Notes: generated by a model from the sequence alone, not told the origin. Counted from the stretch's first letter, positions 11,622 to 24,095 are shown. The stretch: 64,000 nucleotides of DNA from Lolium rigidum (GCF_022539505.1 NC_061510.1:228335853-228399852); one strand, 5' to 3'. Program-made: numbers and translations.

Positions 11622-13031
11622 TGATACGTCTCAAACGTATCTATAATTTCTTATGTTCCATGCTACTTTTATGATGATACTCACATGTTTTATACACACT
11701 TTACATCGTTTTGATGCATTTTCCGGAGCTAACCTATTGACGAGATGCCGAAGTGCCAGTTCCTGTTTTCTGCTGTTTTTGGTTTCAGAAATCCTAGTAA
11801 GGAAATATTCTCGGAATTGGACGAAATCAACGCCCAGTACCTTATTTTTCCACGAAGCTTCCAGAACATCGGAGAGAGACCAGAGGGGAGCCAGGGGGGC
11901 CCCACACGCCAGGGCGGCGCGGCCAAGGGGTGGGGCGCGCCCCTATTGTGTGGCCCCACCAGGGCCCCTCCGAGGCTGCCCTTCCGCCTACTTAAGGACT
12001 CCGTCGCGAAAACCCTACACGGATAAGCCACGATACGAGAAAAGTTCCAGAGCTGCCGCCATCGCGAAGCCAAGATTCGGGGGACAGAAGTCTCTGTTCC
12101 GACACGCCGCCGGGATGGGGAATTGCCCCCGGAAGGCATCTCCATCGACACCACCGCCATCTTCATCACCGCTGTTGTCTCCTATGATGAGGAGGGAGTA
12201 GTTCTCCCTCGAGGCTAAGGTCTGTACCGGTAGCTATGTGGTTAATCTCTCTCCCATGTACTTCAATACAATGATCTCATGAGTTGCTTTGCATGATTGA
12301 GATCCATATGATGAGCTTTGTAATCTAGATGTCGTTATGCTATTCAAGTGGATTTTACTTATGTGATCTCCGGAGACTCCTTGTCCCACGTGTGTAAAGG
12401 TGACAGTGTGTGCACCGTGTGGGTCTCTTAGGCTATATTTCACAGAATACTTATTCACTGTGTTATGATTTGAGTTGGATGTCTCTATGAAATTGTGGTG
12501 TGTTAGTACCTCCTATGAATGCTCACGAGTGACAGCGTGGGGTGTTTATTAGTACTTGGGAATACATCTTTAAGGTTTGCCTACATGATGAATTAGTGTT
12601 CGTTATCTTGCCAAAGAGTAATTCAGAATCGCATAGTGAAGTGCTTATTTATATTCCTTTATGATTGCAATGTTGAGAGTGTCCACTAGTGAAAGTATGA
12701 TCCCTAGGCCTTGTTTCCAAATATCAAATCTCCGTTTATTTACTGTTCCACCGCATGTTTACTCGCTGCCATATTTATTTCAGATTGTTATTACCACTCA
12801 TATTCATCCATATCACTTGTATTTCACTATCTCTTCGCCGAACTAGTGCACCTATACATCTGACAAGTGTATTAGGTGTGTTGGGGACACAAGAGACTTC
12901 TTGTATCGTGATTGCAGGGTTGCTTGAGAGGGATATCTTTGACCTCTTCCTCCCCGAGTTCGATAAACCTTGGGTGATTCACTTAAGGGAAACTTGCTCG
13001 CTGTTCTACAAACCTCTCGCTCTTGGAGGCC
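11622..13031 (+). repeat. D 5' LTR, first part
   Basis: Same family as the A LTR in opposite orientation. It carries a GC-rich palindrome from 11916. The last 5 bases AGGCC (13027-13031) are the target-site duplication of E; the LTR continues at 19629/19634. Confidence 0.88.
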
Positions 13032-14631
13032 CGATACGTCTCCGACGTATCGATAATTTCTTATGTTCCATGCCACATTATTGATGATATCTACATGTTT
13101 TATGCACACTTTATGTCATATTCGTGCATTTTCTCGGAACTAACCTATTAACAAGATGCCGAAGAGCCAGCTTGTTGTTTTCTCGCTGTTTTGGTTTCGG
13201 AAATCCTAGTAACGAAATATTCTCGGAATTGGACGAAATCAACGCCCGGGGTCCTATTTTGCCACGAAGCTTCCGGAAGACCGAAGGGGAGTCGAGCGGG
13301 GCCACGAGGCGCCGCCACACTAGGGCGGCGCGGCCCCGGCCCTGGCCGCGCCGACCTATGGTGTGGGGCCCTCGTGTGGCCCCCCGCGTTGCCCTTCCGC
13401 CTACTTAAAGCCTCCGTCGCGAAACCCCCGGTACCGAGAGCCACGATACGGAAAACCTTACTGAGACGCCGCCGCCGCCAATCCCATCTCGGGGGATTCT
13501 GGAGATCTCCTCCGGCACCCTGCCGGAGAGGGGATTCATCTCCCGGAGGACTCTTCACCGCCATGGTCGCCTCCGGAGCGATGAGTGAGTAGTTCACCCT
13601 CGGACTATGGGTCCATAGCAGTAGCTAGATGGTTGTCTTCTCCTCATTGTGCTTCATTGTTGGATCTTGTGAGCTGCCTAACATGATCAAGATCATCTAT
13701 CTGTAATGCTATATGTTGTGTTTGTCGGGATCCGATGGATAGAGAATACTATGTTATGTTAATTATCAAGTTATTACCTATGTGTTGTTTAGGATCTTGC
13801 ATGCTCTCCGTTATTAGTAGAGGCTCTGGCCAAGTTTTCGATTAACTCCAAGAGGGAGTATTTATGCTCGATAGTGGGTTCATGTCTCCGTGAATCTGGG
13901 GGAGTGACAGAAACCCCTAAGGTTATGGATGTGTTGTTGCCACTAGGGATAAAACATTGATGCTATGTCTCGAGGATGTAGTTATTGATTACATTACGCA
14001 CCATACTTAATGCAATTGTCCGTTGTTTTGCAACTTAATACCGGAAGGGGTTCGGACGATAACCCTGAAGGTGGACTTTTAGGCATAGATGCATGCCGGA
14101 TAGCGGTCTATGTACTTTGTCGTAATGCCCAATTAAATCTCACTATATTTATCATGACATGTATGTGCATTGTTATGCCCTCTCTATTTGTCAATTGCCC
14201 GACTGTAATTTGTTCACCCAACATGCTTTTATCTTATGGGAGAGACACCTCTAGTGAACTCGTGGACCCCGGTCCATTCTTTTATACTCGAAATACAAAT
14301 CTGCTCGCAATACTTGTTCTTTACTCGTTCTTGCAAACAATCATCTTCCACACAATACAGCTTAACCCTTTGTTACAGCAAGCCGGTGAGATTGACAACC
14401 TCACCGTTTCGTTGGGGCAAAGTACTTTGGTTGTGTTGTGCAGGTTCCACGTTGGCGCCGGAATCTCCGGTGTTGCGCCGCGCTACATCCCGCCGCCATC
14501 AACCTTCAACGTGCTTCTTGACTCCTACTCGGTTCGATTAAACCTTGGTTTCTTACCGAGGGAAACTTGCCGCTGTGCGCATCACACCTTCCTCTTGGGG
14601 TTCCCAACGGACGTGTCAACTACACGCATCA
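13032..14631 (+). repeat. E 5' LTR (1600 bp)
   Basis: From CGATACGTC to ...TACACGCATCA. The GC palindrome arms are at 13327-13335 and 13344-13352, with a TATA-like TACTTAAAG at 13402-13410. It is closely related to the G LTR (1601 bp). Confidence 0.92.
13327..13410 (+). promoter_or_regulatory. E LTR GC-palindrome and TATA-like module
   Basis: GGCGCGGCC...GGCCGCGCC is followed 50 bp later by a TACTTAAAG TATA-like box, the same spacing as in A and J. Confidence 0.5.
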
Positions 14632-14641
14632 AGCAAATTTC

Positions 14642-14659
14642 CGGCGCCGTTGCCTGGGA
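14642..14659 (+). other. E primer binding site
   Basis: CGGCGCCGTTGCCTGGGA, two mismatches to the tRNA-Asp complement, 10 bases after the LTR end. Confidence 0.8.
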
Positions 14660-14883
14660 GATCAAGACACGCCGCAAGTGGAGTCTCCACTTCCCAATCT
14701 CTTTACTTTGTTTTTGTCTTGCTTTATTTTATTTACTACTTTGTTTGCTGCATTATATCAAAACACAAAAAAATTAGTTGCTAGCTTTACTCTATTTATT
14801 GTCTTGCACTCTATATCAAAAACACAAAAAAATTAGTTACTTGCATTTATTTTATCTAGTTTGCTTTATTTACTATTGCTAAA

Positions 14884-15564
14884 ATGAGTAATCCTGAAGT
14901 TCAAGTTCGTTCATTTAAGCAACAAGGGGGAGAATGTTTAAAAGATGCTTGGTATAGAATTAGTGATGCCCATAATAGGTGCACTAAGAAACACTCCACC
15001 ACTATCCTACTCAGGAATTTTTATGTTGGTATCTCTAGCTGGAATAGATATGTTCTTTATTGTCTCGCGGGAGGTAACTTCCTAGGCGCTCCCGCTTTAG
15101 AAGCTAGTTGCATTATTGAGAGTTTATTTGGAACACCACCTGTTAATGAAACTAAAATTGAAACCTCTCTTGAGGATGTTATGAAAAAATTGGAAACCAT
15201 AGAGAAAAATTTTCCGAGTGTTGAAACTAAGTTGGAGATGTTACTTGATAAAACTGATGAACTTGATAAATCCTTAGGAGGAATTGATGAAAGAATTAGT
15301 TTCCTAGGAACTTGTGTTGACCATGATAATCAAATTAATAGGATTGGCGAACTTGAAAAAGCTATGGGAACCTTGGGTTCAACCTTTTCATCTTTAAAGT
15401 TTAGAGAGAAATCTTATGTGGGAAAGGAGCAAAAGTTTATGTATGTCTCTAAAGTGCCTAAACCAAAGAAATATTATTATAGGCCTAAAATTGACAAAGC
15501 CCTTAGTGCCACCACAGATGGGGGAACTTATAATACCGATGCTCCATCTCTCGATAACACTTGA
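14884..15564 (+). CDS. Truncated Gag-like protein of E
   Basis: A 226-residue open frame starting MSNPEVQVRSFKQQGGE. Residues about 10-80 resemble the second half of the Athila capsid domain (an Ala-Trp helix, then a FYVGI...R..L..LAGG.F core). It is comparable to G Gag (24739-25188) but lacks the N-terminal half of the domain. Residues about 95-165 are a charged heptad-rich probable coiled coil (ETSLEDVMKKLETIEK, ELDKSLGGIDERIS). It ends TDAPSLDNT, paralleling VDASSLDVT in G. The ATG follows the usual leader (TTTATTTACTATTGCTAAAATG), as in G. It is probably a remnant that cannot build a particle alone. Confidence 0.65.
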   Translation: MSNPEVQVRSFKQQGGECLKDAWYRISDAHNRCTKKHSTTILLRNFYVGISSWNRYVLYCLAGGNFLGAPALEASCIIESLFGTPPVNETKIETSLEDVMKKLETIEKNFPSVETKLEMLLDKTDELDKSLGGIDERISFLGTCVDHDNQINRIGELEKAMGTLGSTFSSLKFREKSYVGKEQKFMYVSKVPKPKKYYYRPKIDKALSATTDGGTYNTDAPSLDNT

Positions 15565-15577
15565 TATACACTTTCTG

Positions 15578-15626
15578 CGCCTAGCTGAAAGGCGTTAAAG
15601 AAAAGCGCTTATGGGAGACAACCCAT
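15578..15626 (+). other. Paired hairpins after the E gag stop
   Basis: CGCCT-AGCTGAA-AGGCG (15578-15594) and ATGGG-AGACAA-CCCAT (15611-15626). The identical block is at 25199-25250 in G. Confidence 0.75.
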
Positions 15627-18153
15627 GTTTTTACTACAGTATTTTTGTTTTATATTTGAGTCTTGGAAGTTGTTTACTACTGTAGCAACCTCTCCTTATC
15701 TTAGTTTTATGTTTTGTTGTGCCAAGTAAAGTCTTTGATAGTAAAGTGAATACTAGATTTGGATTATCGTGCAGAAACAGCATTTCTTTGCTGTCACGAA
15801 TCTGGGCCTAATTCTCTGTAGGTAACTCAGAAAATTAAGCCAATTTACGTGAGTGATCCTCAGATATGTACGCAACTTTCATTCAATTTGGGCATTTTCA
15901 TTTGAGCAAGTCTGGTGCCTCAATAAAATCCATCTTTACGGACTGTTCTGTTTTGACAGATTCTGCCTTTTATTTCGCATTGCCTCTTTTGTTATGTTGG
16001 ATGAATTTCTTTGATCCAATGTCCAGTAGCCTTATGCAATGTCCAGAAGTGTTAAGAATGATTGTGTCACCTCTGAACATGTTAATTTTTATTGTGCACT
16101 AACCCTCTAATGAGTTGTTTCGAGTTTGGTGTGGAGGAAGTTTTCAAGGATCAAGAGAGGAGTATGATACAATATGATCAAGGAGAGTGAAAGCTCTAAG
16201 CTTGGGGATGCCCCAGTGGTTCACCCCTGCATATTCTAAGAAGACTCAAGCGTTTAAGCTTGGGGATGCCCAAGGCATCCCCTTCTTCATCGACAACATT
16301 ATCGGGTTCCTCCCCCGAAACTATATTTTTATTCCGTCACATCTTATGTGCTTTGCTTGGAGCGTCGGTTTGTTTTTGTTTTTGTTTTTGTTTGAATAAA
16401 ATGGATCCTAGCATTCACTCGTATGGGAGAGAGACACGCTCCGTTGTTGCATATGGACAAGTATGTCCTTAGGCTTTACTCATAGTATTCATGGCGAAGT
16501 TTCTTCTTCGTTAAATTGTTATATGGTTGGAATTGGAAAATGCTACATGTAGTAATTCTAAAATGTCTTGAATAATTTGATACTTGGCAATTGTTGTGCT
16601 CATGTTTAAGCTCTTGCATCATATACTTTGCACCCATTAATGAAGAAACACCTAGAGCTTGCTAATTTGGTTTGCATATTTGGTTTCTCTAAAGTCTAGA
16701 TAATATCTAGTATTGAGTTTTGAACAACAAGGAAGACGGTGTAGAGTCTTATAATGTTTACAATATGTCTTTTATGTGAGTTTTGCTGCACCGTTCATCC
16801 TTGTGTTTGTTTCAAATAACCTTGCTAGCCTAAACCTTGTATCGAGAGGGAATACTTCTCATGCATCCAAAATTCTTGAGCCAACCACTATGCCATTTGT
16901 GTCCACCATACCTACCTACTACATGGTATTTCTCCGCCATTCCAAAGTAAATTGCTTGAGTGCTACCTTTAAAATTCCATCATTCGCCTTTGCAATATAT
17001 AGCTCATGGGACAAATAGCCTAAAAACTATTGTGGTATTGAATATGTACTTATGCACTTTATCTCTTATTAAGTTGCTTGTTGTGCGATAACCATGTTTC
17101 TAGGGACGCCATCAACTATTCTTTTTTGAATATCATGTGAGTTGCTATGCAGGTCCGTCTTGTCTGAAGTAAGAGTGATCTACCACCTTAATGGTTGGAG
17201 CATACATATTGTTAGAGAAGAACATTGGGCCGCTAACTAAAGCCATGATTCATGGTGGAAGTTTCAGTTTTGGACATATATCCTCAATCTCATATGAGAA
17301 TAATAATTGTTGCCACATGCTTATGCATTAAAGAGGAGTCCATTATCTCGTTGTCCATGTTGTCCCGGTATGGATGTCTAAGTTGAGAATAATCAAAAGC
17401 GAGATATCCAAAATGCAAGCTTTCTCCTTAGACCTTTGTACAGTGCGGCATGGAGGTACCCCATTGTGACACTTGGTTAAAACATGTGTATTGCAATGAT
17501 CCGGTAGTCCAAGCTAATTAGGACAAGGTGCGGGCACTATTAGTATACTATGCATGAGGCTTGCAACTTGTAAGATATAATTTACATAACTCATATGCTT
17601 TATTACTACCGTTGACAAAATTGTTTCATGTTTTCAAAATAAAAGCTCTAGCACAAATATAGCAATCGATGCTTTCCTCTTTGAAGGACCATTCTTGTTT
17701 ACTTTTATGTTGAGTCGGCTCACCTATCTCTCTCCACCTCAAGAAGCAAACACTTGTGTGAACTGTGCATTGATTCCTACATACTTGCATATTGCACTTG
17801 TTATATTACTCTATGTTGACAATTATCCATGAGATATACATGTTACAAGTTGAAAGCAACCGCTGAAACTTAATCTTCCTTTGTGTTGCTTCAATACCTT
17901 TACTTTGATTTATTGCTTTATGAGTTAACTCTTATGCAAGACTTATTGATGCTTGTCTTGAAGCACTATTCATGAAAAGTCTTTGCTTTATGATTCAGTT
18001 GTTTACTCATGCCATTACCATTGTTTTGATCGCTGCATTCATTACATATGTTTACAAATAGTATGATCAAGGTTATGATGGCATGTCACTTCAAAAATTA
18101 TCTTTGTTATCGTTTTACCTGCTCGGGACGAGCAGAACTAAGCTTGGGGATGC
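15627..18153 (+). other. E non-coding 3' domain and PPT
   Basis: About 2.5 kb conserved with A (opposite strand) and J (34190-36707) without a supported ORF. It ends in the PPT AGCTTGGGGATGC (18141-18153). Confidence 0.75.
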
Positions 18154-19628
18154 TGATACGTCTCCGACGTATCGATAATTTCTTATGTTCCATGCCACAT
18201 TATTGATGATATCTCGGAATTGGACGAAATCAACGCCCAGGGTCCTATTTTGCCACGAAGCTTCCAGAAGACCGAAGGGGAGTCGAAGTGGGGCCACGAG
18301 GCGCCGCCACACTAGGGCGGCGCGGCCCGTGCCCTCGGCCGCGCCGACCTATGGTGTGGGGCCCTCGTGTGGCCCCCCGCGTTGCCCTTCCGCCTACTTA
18401 AAGCCTCCGTCGCGAAACCCCCGGCACCGAGAGCCACGATACGGAAAACCTTACCGAGACGCCGCCGCCGCCAATCCCATCTCGGGGGATTCCGGAGATC
18501 TCCTCCGGCACCCCGCCGGTGAGGGGATTCATCTCCCGTGAGGACTCTTCACCGCCATGGTCGCCTCCGGAGTGATGAGTGAGTAGTTCACCCCCGGACT
18601 ATGGGTCCATAGCAGATAGCTAGATGGTTGTCTTCTCCTCATTGTGCTTCATTGTTGGATCTTGTGAGCTGCCTAACATGATCAAGATCATCTACCTGTA
18701 ATCCTATATGTTGTGTTTGTCGGGATCCGATGGATAGAGAATACTATGTTATGTTAATTATCAAGTTATTACCTATGTGTTGTTTAGGATCTTGCATGCT
18801 CTCCGTTATTAGTAGAGGCTCTGGCCAAGTTTTCGCTATTAACTCCAAGAGGGAGTATTTATGCTCGATAGTGGGTTCATGTCTCCGTGAATCTGGGGAG
18901 TGACAGAAACCCCTAAGGTTATGGATGTGCTGTTGCCACTAGGGATAAAACATTGATGCTATGTCCGAGGATGTAGTTATTGATTACATTACGCACCATA
19001 CTTAATGCAATTGTCTCGTTGTTTTGCAACTTAATACCGGAAGGGGTTCGGACGATAACCTGAAGGTGGACTTTTTAGGCATAGATGCATGTCGGATAGC
19101 GGTCTATGTACTTTGTCGTAATGCCCAATTAAATCTCACTATATTTATCATGACATGTATGTGCATTGTTATGCCCTCTCTATTTGTCAATTGCCCGACC
19201 GTAATTTGTTCACCCAACATGCTTTTATCTTATGGGAGAGACACCTCTAGTGAACTCGTGGACCCCGGTCCATTCTTTTATACCTGAAATACAAATCTGT
19301 CTGCAATACTTGTTCTTTACTCGTTCTTGCAAACAATCATCTTCCACACAATACGGTTAACCCTTTGTTACGAGAAGCCGGGTGAGATTGACAACCTCAC
19401 TCGTTTCGTTGGGGCAAAGTACTTTGGTTGTGTTGTGCGAGTTCCGCGTTGGCGCCGGAATCTCTCGGTGTTGCGCCGCGCTACATCCCGCCGCCATCAA
19501 CCTTCAACGTGCTTCTTGACTCCTACTGGTTCGATTAAACCTTGGTTTCTTACTGAGGGAAACTTGCCGCTGTGCGCATCACACCTTCCTCTTGGGGTTC
19601 CCAACGGACGTGTCAACTACACGCATCA
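18154..19628 (+). repeat. E 3' LTR (1475 bp)
   Basis: It matches the 5' LTR except for a roughly 125-bp deletion at about 18213, where GATATCT joins CGGAATTGG; both breakpoints end in TCT. Confidence 0.92.
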
Positions 19629-19672
19629 AGGCCCAACACTGTCTACAGGAATAGAAGCATGCGTAGACATGA
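19629..19672 (+). repeat. D 5' LTR, terminal part
   Basis: AGGCC duplication followed by CAACACTGTCTACAGGAATA..., the usual last ~40 bases of this LTR family, here ending GA instead of CA. Confidence 0.85.
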
Positions 19673-19682
19673 AGCTATTTTC

Positions 19683-19700
19683 TGGTGCCGTTGCCGGGGA
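19683..19700 (+). other. D primer binding site
   Basis: TGGTGCCGTTGCCGGGGA, one mismatch to the tRNA-Asp complement. A degenerate second copy (TTGTTGCCGG) lies near 19752. Confidence 0.82.
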
Positions 19701-19840
19701 GGTAAGGTAAAAGGTATTCACATCCTCCGACTACTAAGATATTTCCTAGCATTGTTGCCGGTGTGTGAGTGCTCGAAGATATTTCCTTTAGATCCCGCAA
19801 TTTCATCTTTTTGTTTCTTGTTAAACACTAGTAAGGCATA

Positions 19841-20578
19841 ATGGAAAATAACAGTGAGCTTTTTAAACTATTTCCTGAGTTAAGACATGGATTGTTTGAT
19901 GCGAAAATTAAAAAACCTATGGAACCTTATTTGCATGCTAGTAGTAATATTAGTATGAACGCTTTGAATACCATTGTTGATAATGATATAGAAAGTTCTA
20001 AGCTTGGGGAAGCTGGTTTTGATGAGCATGATATTTTTAGTCCCCCAAGCATTGAGGAGAAAATTTTCTTTGATGATACTTTGCCTCCTATTTATGATGA
20101 TTATAATGATAGTGGTCTTCCGAGTGCCGCCTACTATGGAGGATAAATTTAATTATGATTACAATATGCCTCCTATATTTGATGATAGCTACTTTGTTGA
20201 ATTTGCTCCCACTACAATTAATAAGAATGACTATGCTTATGTTGGGAGTAGTAATTTTTTATGCATGAGACTCAGGATACGAATGTTTCATTTGATAGTT
20301 ATATTGTTGAGTTTGTTCATGATGCTACTGAAAATCATTATGAGAGAGGAAAATATGGTTGTAGAAGTTTTCATGTTACTAAAACACCTCTCTATATGCT
20401 GAAAATCTTGAAGTTGCGCTTGTCTAGTTTTCCTATGCTTGTTGCATTATGCCTACATGACTTGGTTATTTACAAGATTCCTTTTCATAGGAAGTGGGTT
20501 AGGCTTAAATTTGTTTTGAATTTTCTTCTTGATGCTCTCTTTTGCTTCAACTCTTATTTCTTGGGAGTGCATCATTAA
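19841..20578 (+). pseudogene. D copy of the acidic/hydrophobic protein, frameshifted
   Basis: It starts MENNSELFKLFPELRHGLFD and follows the A and J proteins through FSPPSIEEKIFFDDTLPPIYDD. It leaves frame near 20130 and is recovered in another frame from about 20150 and again from 20261 (MHETQDTNVSFDSYIVEF) to the stop at 20578, including VIYKIPFHRKWVRLKF. At least two frame changes separate the parts. The product would match the 254-residue J protein if continuous. These breaks do not lie at CAG/CTG, unlike those in K and I, so real decay is likely. Confidence 0.75.
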
Positions 20579-21287
20579 AACTGCTGAGCCCATCTTAATG
20601 GCTATAAAGAAAGCACTTCTTGGGAGATAACCCATGTTTTTTATTTTACTACAGCAATTTTGTTTTATATTTGAGTCTTGGAAGTTGTTACTACTGTAGC
20701 AACCTCTCCTTATCTTTATTTTATTGCATTGTTGTACCGAGTAAAGTCTTTGATAGTAAGGTTCATACTAGATTTGGATTACTGCGCAGAAACAGATTTC
20801 TTGTTGTCACGAATTTGGGCAGGGTTCTCTGTAGGTAACAAAGAAAAATCTGCCAATTTACGTGAGTGATCCTTAGATATGTACGCAACTTTCATTCAAT
20901 TTGAGCTTTTTCATCTGAGCAAGTTAAGTGCCTCTAAAAAATTCGTCTTTACGGACTGTTCTGTTTTGATAGATTCTGCCTTTTATTTCGCATTGCCTCT
21001 TTTGCTATGTTGAATGGATTTCTTTGTTCCATTAACTTCCAGTAGCTTTGTGCAATGTCCAGAAGTGTTAAGAATGATTATTTCACCTCTGAATATGTGA
21101 ATTTTCGATTATGCACTAACCCTCTAATGAGTTTGTTTTGAGTTTGGTGTGGAGGAAGTTTTCAAAGGTCAAGAGAGGAGGATGATACAATATGATCAAG
21201 AAGAGTGAAAAGTCTAAGCTTGGGGATGCCCCCGTGGTTCATCCCTGCATATTTCAAGAAGACTCAAGCATCTAATCTTGGGGATGC
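20579..21287 (+). other. D non-coding domain and PPT
   Basis: It contains the hairpin TGGG-AGATAA-CCCA (20621-20634) and runs to a PPT-like CTTGGGGATGC ending at 21287. It is shorter than in A, E and J because most of the 3' domain is missing. Confidence 0.7.
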
Positions 21288-22494
21288 TGATGACCCACAA
21301 GTATAGGGGGTGTATCGTAGTACTTTCGATAAATAAGAGTGTCGAACCCAACGAGGAGCAGAAGGTGTTGACAAGCAGTTTCGATGAAGGATTCACTGTA
21401 AATGCTCACAGACAAGTATTCAGTGGGGTTTTGATATAGCAGATGAAATAAGTACAAGTAAGTAAAATGCGAGAGTAATAATTGCAGCGAGTGGCCCAAT
21501 CCTTTTTAGCACAAAGGACAAGCCGGTTTGTTTACTTATAATGACCAAACGTTCTTGAGGACACACGGGAATTTAGTCTAGTGCTTTCGCTTCATATAGC
21601 TGATTAATCTTCATTGTTTTGATAAGTGTTGTGTGGGTGAACCTATGCTAATGCACCGCCCTTCCTAGGACTAATACATACTTGTGATTATACCCCTTGC
21701 AAGCATCCGAAAATACAAGAAAGTAATTAAGATAAATCTAACCACAGACCTTAAACTCGAGATCCCGCTATCCCTCCCGCATCGATATACCAACGGGGGT
21801 TCAGGTTTCTGTCACTCCGGCAACCCCGCAATTAGCAAACGAATACAAGATGTATTCCCCTAGGCCCATAAATGGTGAAGTATCATGTAGTCGACGTTCA
21901 CATGACACCACTAGAAGAATAACACCACAACTTAAATATCAAACCATTGAACATTACCCAACATAATTCACTACTAACATTTAGACTTCACCCATGTCCT
22001 CAAGAACTAAATGAACTACTCACGAGACATCATATGGAACATGATCAGAGGTGATATGATGATGAATAACAATCTGAACATAAACCTTGGTTCAATGGTT
22101 TCACTCAATAGCATCAATAACAAGTAGAAATCAATACCGGGAGAGTTTCCCCTATCAAACAATCAAGATCCAACCCTAATTGTTACAGCGGTGACGAGGT
22201 GCAGCGGTGGAGATGGCGGTGATGATGATGATGAAGATGATGGTGATGATGATGGAGATGATGTCCAGCTCGATGACGGTGACGATGGCGTCGATTTCCC
22301 CCTCCGGGTGGGAATTTCCCCGGCGGATTTCAGCCTGCCGGAGAGCTCTTTTCTATCTGGTGTTTTCCGCCCCGCAGAGGCGGCTGTGACTCTTCGCGAT
22401 TATCCTCTGGAGCTTAGGTTTTCGGGACGAAGAAATACGCGAAGGAGAGGAGGCCAGAGGGGGCTGTGGGCCCCCTCCCCACAACGCGGCGCGG
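21288..22494 (-). repeat. Element F: LTR of the K/L family, truncated by G
   Basis: TGATGACCCACAAGTATAGG at 21288 is the reverse-strand 3' end of the LTR seen complete at 54001-55514. Homology continues to GGCGCGG at 22488-22494, where G is inserted. The remaining ~300 bp and the F internal region are not visible (beyond gap 2 or lost). Confidence 0.85.
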
Positions 22495-24095
22495 TGATAC
22501 GTCTCCAACGTATCGATAATTTCTTGTGTTCCATGCCACATTATTGATGTTATCTACATGTTTTATGCACACTTTATATCATATTCGTGCATTTTCTGGA
22601 ACTAACCTATTAACAAGATGCCGAAGTGCCGCTTGTCGTTTTCTGCTGTTTTTGGTTTCAGAAATCCTAGTAAAGAAATATTCTCGGAATTGGACGAAAT
22701 AAAAGCCCAGAGGCCTATTTTCTCACGAAGCTTCCAGAAGTCCGAAGGAGAGACGAAGAGGGGCCACGGGGTGGCCAAACCCTAGGGCGGCGCGGCCCCC
22801 CTTGGCCGCGCGGCCCGTGGTGTGGGCCCCCGTGCCGCCTCTCGACTTGCCCTTCCGCCTACAAATAGCCTCCGTGACGAAACCCCCAGTACCGAGAGCC
22901 ACGATACGGAAAACATTACCGAGACGCTCGTCGCCGCCGATCCCATCTCGGGGATCCCGGAGATCGCCTCCGGCACCCTCGCCGGAGAGGGGAATCATCT
23001 CCCCGGAGGACTCTACACCGCCATGGTCGCCTCCGGAGTGATGAGTGAGTAGTCTACCCCTGGACTATGGGTCCATAGCAGTAGCTAGATGGTTGTCTTC
23101 TCCCCATTGTGCTATCATTGTCGGATCTTGTGAGCTGCCTAACATGATCAAGATCATCTATATGTAATTCTATATGTTGCGTTTGTTGGGATCCGATGAA
23201 TAGAGAATACTTGTTATGTTGATTATCAAAGTTATGCTTATGTGTTGTTTATGATCTTGCATGCTCTCCGTTATTAGTAGATGCTCTGGCCAAGTAGATG
23301 CTTTTAACTCCAAGAGGGAGTACTTATGCTCGATAGTGGGTTCATGCCTGCATTGACACCGGGACGAGTGACGGAAAGTTCTAAGGTTGTGTTGTGCTCG
23401 TTGCCACTAGGGATAAAACATTGATGCTATGTCTAAGGATGTAGTTGTTGATTACATTACGCACCATACTTAATGCAATTGTCTCGTTGCTTGCAACTTA
23501 ATACCGGAGGGGTTCGGATGATAACTCCGAAGGTGGACTTTTTAGGCATAGATGCAGTTGGATGGCGGTCTATGTACTTTGTCGTAATGCCCAATTAAAT
23601 CTCACTATACTCATCATGATATGTATGTGCATTGTCATGCTCTCTTTATTTGTCAATTGCCCAACCGTAATTTGTTCACCCAACATGCTCGTTCGTCTTA
23701 TGGGAGAGACACCTCTAGTGAACCTGTGGACCCCGGTCCAATTCTCTTTACTCGAAATACAATCTACTGCAATACTTGTTTTTACTATTTTCTCAGCAAA
23801 CAATCATCTTCCACACAATACGGTTAATCCTTTGTTACAGCAAGCCGGTGAGATTGACAACCTCACTGTTTCGTTGGGGCAAAGTAGCTTGGTTGTGTTG
23901 TGCAGGTTCCACGTTGGCGCCGGAATCTCTGGTGTTGCGCCGCACTACATCCCGCCGCCATCAACCTTCAACGTGCTTCTTGGCTCCTCCCTGGTTCGAT
24001 AAACCTTGGTTTCTTTCCGAGGGAAAACTTGCTGCTGTGCTCATCATACCTTCCTCTTGGGGTTGCCCAACGAACGTGTGAAATACACGCCATCA
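22495..24095 (+). repeat. G 5' LTR (1601 bp)
   Basis: TGATACGTCTCCAACGTATC to ...ACACGCCATCA, homologous to the E LTRs throughout. GC palindrome at 22789-22812. Confidence 0.9.

Larger units (their letters stand above)
13032..19628 (+). mobile_element. Element E: complete non-autonomous Athila-like retrotransposon with TSD
   Basis: Two LTRs (13032-14631 and 18154-19628), a PBS, a gag remnant, a non-coding domain and a PPT, flanked by the 5-bp duplication AGGCC (13027-13031 and 19629-19633). The first LTR base is C rather than T. It lacks pol. Together the LTR structure and the TSD identify a nested insertion in the D LTR. Confidence 0.93.
11622..21287 (+). mobile_element. Element D: Athila-like non-autonomous element, nested and lacking a visible 3' LTR
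   Basis: The 5' LTR starts with TGATACGTCTCAAACGTATC at 11622 within C. It is split by E (13032-19628), resumes at 19634, and is followed by PBS, ORF and PPT up to 21287. Instead of its 3' LTR the F LTR follows. The left flank CCCGC (11617-11621) is the candidate target site. Confidence 0.82.

Noticed and set aside
14010..14777. 255-codon ORF across the E LTR end
   Set aside because: It runs through the LTR boundary and PBS; homologous regions in D, G and the E 3' LTR do not keep the frame.
22191..22547. Asp/Gly-rich ORF (GGDDDDEDDGDD type) and similar ones at 47369-47758 and 54904-55128
   Set aside because: They arise from an imperfect GATGAT repeat within K/L-family LTRs and are open on both strands; LTR sequence, not genes.
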